Assembly: GCA_036011085.1 (NCBI GenBank)
Contig: DASCMS010000008.1
Coordinates: 16,966 to 80,965 of the forward strand
Length of the DNA: 64,000 bases
Direction of reading: 5' to 3'
Source: UBA8231 sp036011085
GTDB taxonomy: Bacteria > Latescibacterota > UBA2968 > UBA8231
The notes below the pieces were generated by a model. The model was given only the letters and a program-made list of their open reading frames with translations, was not told where the DNA came from and searched no databases. Numbering within the stretch: position 1 is the first letter of the stretch; each line of letters opens with the position of its first letter. This document shows, piece by piece, positions 1 through 8,490 of the stretch. Both the position numbers and the translations under genes were made by a program.

Positions 1-52
1 GATACGGCCCGGGGCGGGCTAGGATAGCCGATCCCCGCACAAGGAGCAACGC

Positions 53-577
53 GTGAACCGCGACGAAGGGACCCGAAAACAGGCCTCACCGGTGGAACTG
101 GCGGCGCTGCTGGCCGATGCCGTGTGTGTTCCAGGTATCGGCGAAAAGGAAGCCGTCGGCCAGCTGGCAGCAGCCCTCCAGGTCCAGGAGGAAGCCATCT
201 CCGAAGAGCTGCTCTACCTGCGCGCCTTCGCCATCGACTTCGCCGTGCTGATGAGTCTGGGCGACTCGCCGGAAAAGGATCAGATCCTGTCCCGCTACTA
301 CGAACACTGGGAGCGGATCGATGGGGAGGCCGAGGGCACGCTGGCCATCCTCGAACAGCGACTGCGGGACTATGCCGCCATCGTCGGCGATGTCGAGCCC
401 GGTCACGGTGGCCTGGCGCGACAGCTCGGTATCGCTCTGGCGGCCCGCTGCGGTGTCGATGCCGGACCCGAGGCGGGGGAACTGATGATCTTCGGCGCTC
501 GACTGTTCGCCGCACTCTTCGATGAGGTGTCGGGGCTGCTGACGGAAGTGGAGATCGTGCTGCTCGAAGAACAGTAG
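53..577 (+). CDS. hypothetical protein, 174 aa
   Basis: I do not recognise this family. The reading frame opens with GTG, and a good ribosome binding site (AAGGAG, 41-46) lies 6 bases upstream, which fixes the start. The product is acidic, has no signal peptide and no membrane segment, and looks largely helical, with many Glu/Asp/Leu/Ala residues (for example around residues 30-60 and 75-115). It ends 9 bases before the convergent methyltransferase gene, so there is no room for a classical terminator. No conserved catalytic motif is visible and no function is proposed. Confidence 0.7.
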   Translation: MNRDEGTRKQASPVELAALLADAVCVPGIGEKEAVGQLAAALQVQEEAISEELLYLRAFAIDFAVLMSLGDSPEKDQILSRYYEHWERIDGEAEGTLAILEQRLRDYAAIVGDVEPGHGGLARQLGIALAARCGVDAGPEAGELMIFGARLFAALFDEVSGLLTEVEIVLLEEQ

Positions 578-586
578 TCCACCCAC

Positions 587-1174
587 CTACTGGCGGAGTG
601 CCATGGCGACCACGTGGGTACCGCTCTGTTTCACCTTGCGATGGTTGCCGAAGGTCTCGCGGAACACACGTTTCACATAATCCTTCAGCCCCGCCACGGT
701 GACGACCCACAGCGCCCCTCCGGGATGCAGGCGGCGGTGGGTCTGTGTCATCCAGAACTGCAGCAGTTCGCCGCCGACCTTGGCCGGGATGTTGGAGACC
801 ACCAGGTCAAAGTGCACGTCGGCAGGTACATGGCTGAAGCCGTTGGACAGATAGATCGAGGTGTTGGCACAGCCGTTGACGTCAGCATTCTTCTGCGCGT
901 ATTCGATGGCGACGAAGTCCTTGTCCACCATGTGCACGTGGCCCGCAGGTGCCAGATGGGCAAGAGTCAGACCGATGGGCCCCCAGCCGCAACCCAGGTC
1001 GAGACAGGTCGCCTCTGGCTCTACCTCCAGCTGTTGCAGAAGCAGGGCGGTACCCGCGTCGATGCCCTTGGGATGGAACAGTCCCCAGGTGGTGGCAAAG
1101 CGGAAGTCCCTTCCACCCAGTCGGGCGTCGAAGTGCAGTTCGTGCGCCGCGGGCGCTGTCTGACCGGTCTTCAT
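587..1174 (-). CDS. class I SAM-dependent methyltransferase, RsmC/RlmG-like small domain
   Basis: A 195-residue protein with a Rossmann-fold methyltransferase core. Motif I is DLGCGWGPIGL, the usual SAM-binding glycine loop. The acidic residue after strand 2 is in MVDKD. The catalytic-loop position reads SNIPAK where N6-adenine or guanine-N2 rRNA methyltransferases of the MTS family normally have NPP(F/Y). The opening segment (HFDARLGGRDFRFATTWGLF) matches the start of the catalytic half of RsmC/RlmG proteins, whose N-terminal duplicate domain is absent here. A nucleic-acid base methyltransferase is therefore likely, but the altered NPP motif leaves substrate and activity uncertain. ATG 1174 is preferred over the adjacent GTG at 1177 because the AGGAG box then sits 6 bases away. 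Confidence 0.8.
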   Translation of the reverse strand: MKTGQTAPAAHELHFDARLGGRDFRFATTWGLFHPKGIDAGTALLLQQLEVEPEATCLDLGCGWGPIGLTLAHLAPAGHVHMVDKDFVAIEYAQKNADVNGCANTSIYLSNGFSHVPADVHFDLVVSNIPAKVGGELLQFWMTQTHRRLHPGGALWVVTVAGLKDYVKRVFRETFGNHRKVKQSGTHVVAMALRQ

Positions 1175-1231
1175 CACACTCCTATATTAGCGCACCCGAA
1201 CAGCGATTGCTCCCAACCACACAGAAAACGC

Positions 1232-1879
1232 ATGCACATCGAAGAGCACCGAGTTGTCGGTGACGGCATCGAACACCGTACGTCACCCAACCACGGAGGA
1301 CCCTTCCCCTCTGGCGCCCCGGACACGCTCGTGCTGCACTTCACTGCCGGCGACCACGTGGATTGGGCGATCGACAGACTCTGCGACCCGACGCCCGGCC
1401 AGCGGGTATCATCCCATCTTGTGGTCAGCCGGAGCAGTGCCATAACCCAGTTGCTGCCCCTCGACACGATCGCCTGGCATGCCGGGCGTTCCACATGGCA
1501 TGGGCGTACCGAATTCAATGGCTTCAGTCTGGGGATCGAAATCGACAACGCCGGGCGTCTGCTGCCGCAAGGCGAGTCCTTCGTCAGCTGGAAGGGGACG
1601 GAGTACGCCGCCGCCGATGCGGTACGCGGCATCCACCGCAACGAGAGCGAATCCAGCTGGTGGCACCGGTATCCGCAGGCGCAACTGGAGGCAATTGAAA
1701 CTCTGTGCCGTCTGCTCATAGATCGGTATGGGATCCACACGATCCTCGGCCACGAGGAGATCTCCCCCCAGCGCAAGGACGACCCGGGCCCGGCGTTTCC
1801 TCTCGACGAGATGCGTCGGCGGCTTCTGCCCGAATCGGTTGCCGGCTACGACGCCACCGCCGGCGCGTCCCCGGCCTGA
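1232..1879 (+). CDS. N-acetylmuramoyl-L-alanine amidase (AmpD/AmiD family)
   Basis: A 215-residue zinc amidase of the Amidase_2 fold, which cuts the bond between MurNAc and L-Ala in peptidoglycan fragments. Visible zinc-ligand candidates are the His in VLHFTAG, the His in GHEEISP and the Asp in KDDPGPAF; the latter two form the usual C-terminal GH...DPG signature. A further family motif is SSHLVV in the substrate cleft. No signal peptide is evident, so it may act on cytoplasmic muropeptides during recycling, as AmpD does. The reading frame is open further upstream, but ATG 1232 begins just before the conserved fold and clears the divergent methyltransferase. Its last 34 bases overlap the convergent kinase gene. 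Confidence 0.85.
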   Translation: MHIEEHRVVGDGIEHRTSPNHGGPFPSGAPDTLVLHFTAGDHVDWAIDRLCDPTPGQRVSSHLVVSRSSAITQLLPLDTIAWHAGRSTWHGRTEFNGFSLGIEIDNAGRLLPQGESFVSWKGTEYAAADAVRGIHRNESESSWWHRYPQAQLEAIETLCRLLIDRYGIHTILGHEEISPQRKDDPGPAFPLDEMRRRLLPESVAGYDATAGASPA

Positions 1880-2523
1880 GCGTCGCCGCGGCGTTGCCGC
1901 AACAGGCTCACGGCCTCCCGCATCACGCGCTCCACATCTTCCCGCTCGAAAGGTTTTGCCAGGCGCAGGTCGACGGCGTCCTGAGCGTCGGCGGAGCCGC
2001 CCGGATCCCAGCCCGTCATCAGCACGATGACCGTATCGGCTTGGCGGGCCCTGGCTTCGGCGGCCACCTCCAGGCCGGAGGCCTCGGCCATGACCCAGTC
2101 GCTGAGCACGATGTCATAGTCCGCTTCGGCGAGTCGGCGCAGACCTTCGCCGCCGTGAATGGCGGTGTCGACGGTGTGGTCGGCCAGGATTGGTGGGACC
2201 AGTTCGAGCACCCGCGGTTCGTCGTCGTCGACGAGAATACGAAGCCCTGCGCCCATGGCCGAGCCATTGTCGATGATCTGCTCGGCAACGGCTTCGACGG
2301 AGGCGACGGGCATACGGATGGCAAAGGTGGTTCCCTTCCCGAGCACACTGTCGACGGTGACCGTACCGCCGAGAGTACCCACCAGACCCCACACCGTACT
2401 GAGGCCCAGGCCGGTGCCCGCCGTTTCACCCTTGGTCGTGTAGAAGGGCTCGAAGATGCGTCTCTTCGTCCATACCGGTGCCGGTGTCGGCAACACGAAT
2501 GCTGGCGGTATCACCATCGCCAT
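1846..2523 (-). CDS. C-terminal part of frameshifted hybrid histidine kinase: ATPase end plus receiver domain
   Basis: This frame carries the rest of the kinase whose N-terminal part is encoded at 2426-4795. Meaningful similarity starts near base 2462 with RIFEPFYTTKG (F box) and GTGLGLSTV (G2 box) of the GHKL ATPase domain. The first 20 or so residues are out-of-frame translation, so this is unlikely to be a separate gene. From about residue 94 a receiver domain follows: acidic cluster VDDDEP, probable phospho-acceptor Asp142 in VLSDWVM, Thr170 and Lys190 in LAKPF. It would take phosphate from the kinase His, making the full protein a hybrid kinase. The 3' end overlaps the convergent amidase gene by 34 bases. 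Confidence 0.75.
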   Translation of the reverse strand: MAMVIPPAFVLPTPAPVWTKRRIFEPFYTTKGETAGTGLGLSTVWGLVGTLGGTVTVDSVLGKGTTFAIRMPVASVEAVAEQIIDNGSAMGAGLRILVDDDEPRVLELVPPILADHTVDTAIHGGEGLRRLAEADYDIVLSDWVMAEASGLEVAAEARARQADTVIVLMTGWDPGGSADAQDAVDLRLAKPFEREDVERVMREAVSLLRQRRGDAQAGDAPAVAS

Positions 2524-4795
2524 CGAGTCGTGTGGACAGCGAGATCGTACCGCCCTCTGGCATGGCGTCCACGGCGTTGAAGATCAGATTGGAGAGAATC
2601 TCCTCCCAGGCTGAACCCTGAGACAGGATGGGAGGCACTGGTTGCAGGTCGAGCTCGACCTCCACGTGGCGGCCACTCAGCTGCGGCTCGGTGCGCCACT
2701 TCGGGCTGGTGATGTCGACGATATCCGTCACCACCTGACAGAGGTCGACATGGTCGACGTCGGCCATGTCGATGGGGCGGCCGAAAGTCTGGATTCGACG
2801 GACAATCGCCGAGCAGCGACGGGCTGACTCGAGGATTCGCAGCGTGTCCTGACGGATCGGCTCCGGCACATCTTCATGCAAGGAGATCAACTCGGCGTTG
2901 CCGACTACGACGGTGAGCAGGTTGTTGAAATTGTGCGCCACCCCGGCGGCCATCTCGCCGAGAGCGCGCAGTTTCTCCGCCTGAGCCAGCTGTTCACGAA
3001 AACGGATCGTCGCCTGTTCGCGCTCGCGCCGCTGGGTGATGTCACGACCGATGGCGTGGATGCCGACGGGAGCGCCGGCCTCGACAATCCAGCGCGAGAC
3101 GACTTCGAAGGTCGCTTCCGAATCCCCCTGGCGCAGAAACGCAGCTTCCACCAGAGGCCGCGACGTCCCTGGCGGCACCGCCTGCATCGACTCGCCCACA
3201 CGTTCCCGTTGGGCGGGGGCAATCAGGTCCAGCAATGGCCGCCCGCGCAACTGATCGAAGGTGTAACCCAGGAAGGCGAGCCCCGCCTTGTTGACGGTGA
3301 GGATGCGGTGCTGCAGATCGCAGGTGAAGACGAGATCCTGGGCGTTGTCGAACAGATCCCGGTAGGCACGCTCGGATTCTTCCAGGGCTTCGCGAGACCG
3401 GGACAAGGCACCGGCCATGTCGTTGAAAGACTCGGCCAGCTCACCCAGTTCGGAGCGCGAACGGTCGACGATACGGTGCTGCAGATCGCCGGTGGCAAGA
3501 CGTCGCGTGCCTTCCACGAGGGCACCCACCGGCCGTGTGATCCGCCGTGCCCCGAGGAAGCTCAGGGCCGTGGCCAGCGCCAGCACCAGGGCGCCAACTC
3601 CCAGCAAGGTCTCTTCCAGGGCATCGAGGAAGGCGAAGGCGCGGTCGAGGGAACGCTGCGTCAGGTAGCGGATGGCTTGTCCGTCATCGTCACCCTGCCG
3701 CAACCCGAAGGTCTCGATGCGACTCAAGTACGTCTCACCGTCGACGACGGTTTCGAAGGGGAGAGCCTCGGCGTCTCTGGCAGGCAGCTGGAACTCGAGG
3801 GAGTCTCTGGCGGCCCCGATCCATGTGGAGGCGATGACACGGCCTTCGTGATCGAAGAAACTGACGTGGCTGCGGGTCATGTCCCGCAGTTCCCCTGCCA
3901 GGGCATCGTTGATCTCCAGACCCGTGATCAGGGTGCCCACGAGACGATCAGGCGACCACACTGGAACCACGTCCACATGGAACAGTCGTCGTCCCTCGAT
4001 GCGGAGACGGGCGTCGGGCCGGCCGCTCAGTCCCTGGCGGACGGACGGCCACGCCGACAGGTCGCGGCCGCTGTCGATGCGGCGCGCGATGATGTCGAGG
4101 GGCCTACCCTCGGCGTCACTCAGCATTGCCAGGTCGGCGACAAACAGCTCCAGCAGTTGGGCGACGAGATCTCCGTCCTCACTCTCAGCCGCCAGATGGG
4201 ACGTCACCTCCGCGACGGCGGTGGCCAGTTCGTCGGGGGCAGGTGGTCTCTGGCCAGCGTCGGCGATCCGGCCGACGGTGATCGTCGTAGCAGCGACGTC
4301 GGCCGAACGTACGGCGTAGTCGACACCGTCCACCGTCCACAGCTGGCGACCGTCCTCGAAGCGTCGCTGCTCCACCTCCTTCGGCCGTGACAGCTCCAGC
4401 TGCGCCAAAGCCGTTCCCTGGGGATCTGTGGTGATGAACAGTTCGCTGCCCAGGATGCTCTGAAAACGACGGGACACACCCAACACGGTGCGGGCCAGGG
4501 CTTCCGGGTCGGCCTCGGGCAGATCGAAAGAGGCCGAGAAGCGCGGATCTTCGGCCACCACGTGGCTCTGCTTCCGTAGCCAGCCGGCCCGCAGTACGAG
4601 AAAGCGCTCGAACACAGCCCCCGTCGTCACCAGTTCTTCGGTGATCTCGGCGCGCACCTGACTGCGAACGAAGGCATCGATGATGCCCATGCTCAGCCCC
4701 AGCAGGACGACGACGATACCCAGGGTGAACAGCAGCAACCGATCCCGCAGGGAAAAACCACGGGTTGGCCGAACCGAGGGGAGCGGGGCCGGCAT
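2426..4795 (-). CDS. membrane sensor histidine kinase (sensor-HAMP-PAS-HisKA-HATPase), broken by a frameshift at its 3' end
   Basis: Residues 20-43 form a first membrane helix, about 44-395 a large extracytoplasmic sensor region of double-Cache type, and 396-417 a second helix. Then come HAMP (about 418-470), PAS (about 475-592), a HisKA dimerisation segment with phospho-acceptor His621 in GVAHNFNNL, and the GHKL N box around Asn736/Asn740. The frame then reaches the G1 box (VADTGTGMDEE) and runs out after 13 unrelated residues, while the next conserved box continues in another frame (1846-2523). One extra or two missing bases near 2460 would explain this. The start overlaps the stop of the upstream cupredoxin gene by one base (TGATG), implying coupled translation with the barrel and cupredoxin, which probably supply or relate to its signal. 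Confidence 0.85.
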   Translation of the reverse strand: MPAPLPSVRPTRGFSLRDRLLLFTLGIVVVLLGLSMGIIDAFVRSQVRAEITEELVTTGAVFERFLVLRAGWLRKQSHVVAEDPRFSASFDLPEADPEALARTVLGVSRRFQSILGSELFITTDPQGTALAQLELSRPKEVEQRRFEDGRQLWTVDGVDYAVRSADVAATTITVGRIADAGQRPPAPDELATAVAEVTSHLAAESEDGDLVAQLLELFVADLAMLSDAEGRPLDIIARRIDSGRDLSAWPSVRQGLSGRPDARLRIEGRRLFHVDVVPVWSPDRLVGTLITGLEINDALAGELRDMTRSHVSFFDHEGRVIASTWIGAARDSLEFQLPARDAEALPFETVVDGETYLSRIETFGLRQGDDDGQAIRYLTQRSLDRAFAFLDALEETLLGVGALVLALATALSFLGARRITRPVGALVEGTRRLATGDLQHRIVDRSRSELGELAESFNDMAGALSRSREALEESERAYRDLFDNAQDLVFTCDLQHRILTVNKAGLAFLGYTFDQLRGRPLLDLIAPAQRERVGESMQAVPPGTSRPLVEAAFLRQGDSEATFEVVSRWIVEAGAPVGIHAIGRDITQRREREQATIRFREQLAQAEKLRALGEMAAGVAHNFNNLLTVVVGNAELISLHEDVPEPIRQDTLRILESARRCSAIVRRIQTFGRPIDMADVDHVDLCQVVTDIVDITSPKWRTEPQLSGRHVEVELDLQPVPPILSQGSAWEEILSNLIFNAVDAMPEGGTISLSTRLDGDGDTASIRVADTGTGMDEETHLRALLHDQG

Positions 4796-5475
4796 CAGAA
4801 AGAGAGTTCGAGTGTGGCGGACTTGCCGTCGGTGGCGGTGACGGTGCGGCGCAGGTTGGCACGTGTCGGATGCCAGGCCACGAGGGACCAGGTGCCGGCA
4901 GGAACGTCACGCAGCTGGAAGTGGCCACTGGCATCGGGTACGGTGAATGCCGGGTTTTGGCGCACGAGGATGAAGGCTTTCATCCCGGGGTGGATCTCGC
5001 AGCGTACGACGACGACGGCGGGATCGGCAAAGACCTGCAGGCGCGTGTCGCCCTGCCCAAAGCGGCCCAGGTCAAAGCGATCTCCGGCGACGACGGAAAA
5101 GACGTTGTGGTAGTAGTTGTCGTCGTTCGGGAAGGACACGGTACGCCCCCGCAACACCGGCAGGACGCGGGGCACGAAGCGGTCGTGGTGCTGACGCATC
5201 AACGCCGGTTCAGCGGGGATCGTCCAGCCGTCGCCCAGTGTCGGCAGGTCCTCCAGGTAAACGACGACACTCTGTACCGGTGCCGATGGCGCCTCGTAAG
5301 TATGGGAAGCGCGGTAGGCACCACGATAGTATCGTGGGGGACGCTCGCCTCGCTGTGGCAGGCTCACCGACACAGTGCCCGTGATCGTGCCGCCAGCATC
5401 GGCAGCGGCGGTGCTGGCAAGGTAGAACCCGACAGCGCAGAGCCCGGTCACGACTCGCCATCGGCGCCGGGCCAT
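4795..5475 (-). CDS. secreted cupredoxin-like copper protein
   Basis: A 226-residue exported protein: signal peptide in residues 1-26 (hydrophobic GLCAVGFYLA, cleavage near ASTAAA-D), then a beta-sandwich domain. A type 1 copper site is apparent: His123 in YYHNVF, Cys159, His162 and Met165 in RCEIHPGM, with the FPNDD motif just before the first ligand. Residues 178-226 resemble a carboxypeptidase-regulatory-like beta domain. Proteins of this architecture are often annotated as methylamine-utilisation or plastocyanin-like. It probably carries electrons or binds copper in the periplasm. Its start overlaps the stop of the upstream barrel gene, and its stop overlaps the kinase start, in both cases as TGATG, so the three genes form one operon. 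Confidence 0.8.
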   Translation of the reverse strand: MARRRWRVVTGLCAVGFYLASTAAADAGGTITGTVSVSLPQRGERPPRYYRGAYRASHTYEAPSAPVQSVVVYLEDLPTLGDGWTIPAEPALMRQHHDRFVPRVLPVLRGRTVSFPNDDNYYHNVFSVVAGDRFDLGRFGQGDTRLQVFADPAVVVVRCEIHPGMKAFILVRQNPAFTVPDASGHFQLRDVPAGTWSLVAWHPTRANLRRTVTATDGKSATLELSF

Positions 5476-6734
5476 CAGAAGCGAACCGTCAGCTGCGAGC
5501 CGAGGATGCTGTCGTCGTCGTCACCGCTATCGTCGATGGCATTCACCTGGGCTGTGACCTTGACGAGGATCTCGTCGGTGAACCAGTAGCCGGTGCCGAA
5601 TTCGTAGCGGTCCACATCCCAATCCCAGTTGACCCCCCTGTCGCTGGGACCGCCGTCGCCGATCGTTCCGTAACGCAGCCCACTGTAACGCCCACCGGCA
5701 AACCAGCCGGGCCGCAGTTTGTAGCGCCCCTCCAAATAGAATCCGTTCACTGTGAGGTCACGTCGGCTACCACCGGCATCGACGATGTTGGGCGATTCCC
5801 ATCGATTGGCCGCCCACTCACCGATCAGGGACAGATGCCGCCACTCGTATTCGGCCGACACACCGACGATCTCCTGCACGAAGTCCTCCACCTCATCGCC
5901 CGGGGCCAGGCCCTCGGCCACGGCGTGGTCCAGGTATGGGGCCCGGGCCCAGGACGTGCGCAGCAGCAGGCCGGTGAAGGGGACGAATCCCAAGCGGGCC
6001 GCCAGTTGCCGGCCATCATTGTTGTCTGATGCGTTCGCCTTCGGGTCGGATAACGAACCCTGGGTCACGGCGAACAGATACTCGAAACGCCACACAGAGC
6101 CGATGATGTTGCCGCCAAAGTCCCAACAGGAGTCGTAGACCATGGGCAGACCGGAGAAGGCGCTGCTGGCGCCACCCCCCTCGTACCCGGTGAAGACATC
6201 CGGCGTTCCCTGACCCCGGTGCAGGAGCAGATCGGCATTGTCCGCCGGCAGCTGATTGCTGCGCAGGGAGGAGGAGTAGTGATACATCAACGGATACCCG
6301 AGGACGGGATTGCTGTCGGTGTAGGAGCGCTCGGTGAAGTGCCCGAATGGGGTGGGGATCTTGCCGAACTGCAGATGCAGGTCAAAACCGTCGCGGACCA
6401 CGGCGGTGTAGCGGGCCCAGGTTCGCAGGAAAGAGTTGAGCGAGGCTCGCGCCGAGGGATCGACCACAAGATGGTTGAACACGGTGAGGCGGTCGCTGGC
6501 GACGATGTCGGTGAAGAGACTGAGGTTGATATGACTGAAGGGGGAGTTGCCACGTCGTTGCCGGTTGACGGCCAGGGCGCGCCCCGAGCTGGACGACAAC
6601 TGCAGATCCACCGTGCCGTAGGAGTAGACCTCGACACCCTCTCCCGCCTGGGCGACGGCCTGGTTGGTCCGACACAGAGCGAGGGACAGGCCCAGGACCG
6701 CCAGGGCCAGGAGTTTTGCACCGTACATGGTCAT
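5475..6734 (-). CDS. outer-membrane beta-barrel, porin-like
   Basis: A 419-residue protein with a signal peptide (AKLLALAVLGLSLALC, cleavage near AVAQA) and alternating aromatic/polar segments typical of barrel strands. It ends with Phe in LTVRF, the usual C-terminal signal for outer-membrane insertion. Aromatic strands such as FDLHLQFGKIPTPFGHF resemble barrels of the phosphate-selective or DUF3570-like porin group, but I cannot name the substrate. ATG 6734 is chosen; ATG 6728 is equally possible and a TTG lies at 6743. It is first gene of the operon with the cupredoxin and sensor kinase. The 5' leader holds a small hairpin (6748-6765). Confidence 0.75.
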   Translation of the reverse strand: MTMYGAKLLALAVLGLSLALCRTNQAVAQAGEGVEVYSYGTVDLQLSSSSGRALAVNRQRRGNSPFSHINLSLFTDIVASDRLTVFNHLVVDPSARASLNSFLRTWARYTAVVRDGFDLHLQFGKIPTPFGHFTERSYTDSNPVLGYPLMYHYSSSLRSNQLPADNADLLLHRGQGTPDVFTGYEGGGASSAFSGLPMVYDSCWDFGGNIIGSVWRFEYLFAVTQGSLSDPKANASDNNDGRQLAARLGFVPFTGLLLRTSWARAPYLDHAVAEGLAPGDEVEDFVQEIVGVSAEYEWRHLSLIGEWAANRWESPNIVDAGGSRRDLTVNGFYLEGRYKLRPGWFAGGRYSGLRYGTIGDGGPSDRGVNWDWDVDRYEFGTGYWFTDEILVKVTAQVNAIDDSGDDDDSILGSQLTVRF

Positions 6735-6747
6735 ACCGATCAAAAGT

Positions 6748-6765
6748 AGCGGCGACGAAGCCGCT
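6748..6765 (-). promoter_or_regulatory. small hairpin in leader of porin operon
   Basis: A 6-bp perfect stem (AGCGGC/GCCGCT) with a 6-base loop lies 13-31 bases upstream of the chosen porin start, in the 133-base divergent gap between the porin and the FAD oxidoreductase. It could affect ribosome access to the porin message. No clear promoter hexamers stand out next to it. Confidence 0.25.
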
Positions 6766-6877
6766 CGGCTGTGAATCGGTCACATTCGGAAACTGAAGAT
6801 GAATAAGGTCGGCAGTGCCCTGGTGGGCAACCCTACAAGTGTTTGCGCCACAGGGCCATGTAGGTAGCTTGACGGCC

Positions 6878-8458
6878 ATGTCAGAGGACGACTACGACGG
6901 CATCATTCTCGGGTCGGGGCACAACAGCCTGGTGTTGCAGGCCTATCTGTGTCGAGCCGGTCTGCGCGTGCTCAGCCTGGAGTGCAACGATGTCGCCGGC
7001 GGCGGGCTGTGCACCGAGCAATGGCCCGCCGGGTCCGGCTTCCGGCACAATACACACTCCTTCTATCACCGGGGTCTGACCCAGCAGCCCTGGTACACCG
7101 ATCTCGACCTGGAGCGGCACGGCGCCCGCTACATCGAGCCCGATCTCAATGTCGCCATGCTGCTGCCGGACGGTGCGGGGGTGCTGGAATGGTGGACCGA
7201 CTTCGAGCGCACCGCAGACTCTTTCGCCCGACTCAGCCAGCGCGATGCCGAGACTCTGCGGCGCTGGCGGCAGGCCTTCCTGCCCGTGGTCCGGGACATC
7301 CTCGTGCCCGAAGCGCAGGCGCCCCCAGTGCCGTCGCCGGAACGCACGCAACGCCTGCAACAGACACCAGCCGGCCGCCTGCTGCTGGAGACCAGCAGGA
7401 TGTCTCCGCGCGACTTCGTCCTGCGCGAATTCGAGCATCCCGCGGTTCAGGCCGGTCTGCTGTTCTTCAATGGTCTGCGCGAAGTCGACCTGCGAGCCAC
7501 CGGGTTCGGCCATCACATCCCGGCGCTGCTGGCCGCCGATGGCAAGGCGCAGATGTGTGTCGGCGGCTCGGCTCGACTGGCCGAAGCGCTCACGGCCTCG
7601 ATCAGGGAGGCGGGGGGAGCCGTTCGCACAGGAGTTACCCCGGCCTGCATCCTCGTCGAGCGCGGCCCCGACGGGCAAGACCGTGTCACCGGGGTGGAGA
7701 CGACGGCAGGAGAACGGATCAAGGCACGACAGTTCGTCGTCTCGGGTCTGAATCCGCAGCAGACGTTCATCGACCTCATCGATGCCGCCTACCTGCCCGG
7801 CCCGTGGCGTGAGGCAGCGGCGGCGTTTCGCTACAATCTGCTGGCGCCGCTGTTCGGACTCTATCTCAACCTCGACGAAGCCCCACGATACACCGCCACC
7901 GAACAACATCCCGAGCTCGAGAATGCTTTCATGGTACTTCTGGGACTGGAGTCGGTGGAGGATTTCGACGAGATGGTCCGGTCCCACGAACAAGGCAGGA
8001 TCCCGCCGACAGTGATGTGGGGCAGTTGTCCTACACAGTTCGATGGGACACAGGCACCGGTTGGGGGACACACGGCATTCATGTGGGAGAAGGTTCCCTA
8101 TCGGCTGGGCGGCAGCCCCGGCAACTGGGACGCAGAGGCAGAGATACACGGCCGACGCATGCTGGCGCGCTGGCAGGAGTACGCCCCCAACCTTCAGGGC
8201 ACCGTGCGTCAGTCCCTCATTCGCCCGGTGCACGAGATCCCTGCGCTGCTGCCGAACATGCAGGACGCCGATCTGCTGGTGGGCAGCCTGGGACACGGCC
8301 AGGTGGGCTATGATCGACCGTTCCCGGGGGCAGGCCACTACCGCGGTCACCTGGACGGTCTCTATCTGTGTGGTTCGTGTTGTCATCCGTCGGGGAACGT
8401 GACGGGACTGCCCGGGTACAACGCCGCCCAGGTGCTGCTGTCAGATCTCGGCCTTTGA
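6878..8458 (+). CDS. FAD-dependent oxidoreductase, phytoene desaturase/carotenoid isomerase-like
   Basis: A 526-residue flavoprotein of the amine oxidase/phytoene dehydrogenase superfamily. The N-terminal dinucleotide loop is ILGSGHNSLV (residues 10-19), followed by the acidic ribose-binding residue in VLSLE. The C-terminal FAD signature is LYLCGSCCHPSGNVTGLPGYNAA, shown here only by its key Gly, Ser-Gly and Pro-Gly positions. This subfamily (GxGHNxL start) occurs widely outside carotenoid pathways, so carotenoid chemistry is only one option. No carotenoid gene is near. ATG 6878 is chosen because the flavin fold starts right after it; the frame is open 21 codons further upstream. Next comes the ABC exporter, 32 bases downstream. 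Confidence 0.8.
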   Translation: MSEDDYDGIILGSGHNSLVLQAYLCRAGLRVLSLECNDVAGGGLCTEQWPAGSGFRHNTHSFYHRGLTQQPWYTDLDLERHGARYIEPDLNVAMLLPDGAGVLEWWTDFERTADSFARLSQRDAETLRRWRQAFLPVVRDILVPEAQAPPVPSPERTQRLQQTPAGRLLLETSRMSPRDFVLREFEHPAVQAGLLFFNGLREVDLRATGFGHHIPALLAADGKAQMCVGGSARLAEALTASIREAGGAVRTGVTPACILVERGPDGQDRVTGVETTAGERIKARQFVVSGLNPQQTFIDLIDAAYLPGPWREAAAAFRYNLLAPLFGLYLNLDEAPRYTATEQHPELENAFMVLLGLESVEDFDEMVRSHEQGRIPPTVMWGSCPTQFDGTQAPVGGHTAFMWEKVPYRLGGSPGNWDAEAEIHGRRMLARWQEYAPNLQGTVRQSLIRPVHEIPALLPNMQDADLLVGSLGHGQVGYDRPFPGAGHYRGHLDGLYLCGSCCHPSGNVTGLPGYNAAQVLLSDLGL

Positions 8459-8490
8459 CGCCGCCGCACCCCGCACCGAAGATCACTGGC

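Noticed and set aside
6881..8386. 501-codon minus-strand frame opposite the FAD oxidoreductase
   Set aside because: The plus-strand gene has clear flavin motifs; the reverse frame has no motif and is a composition artefact.
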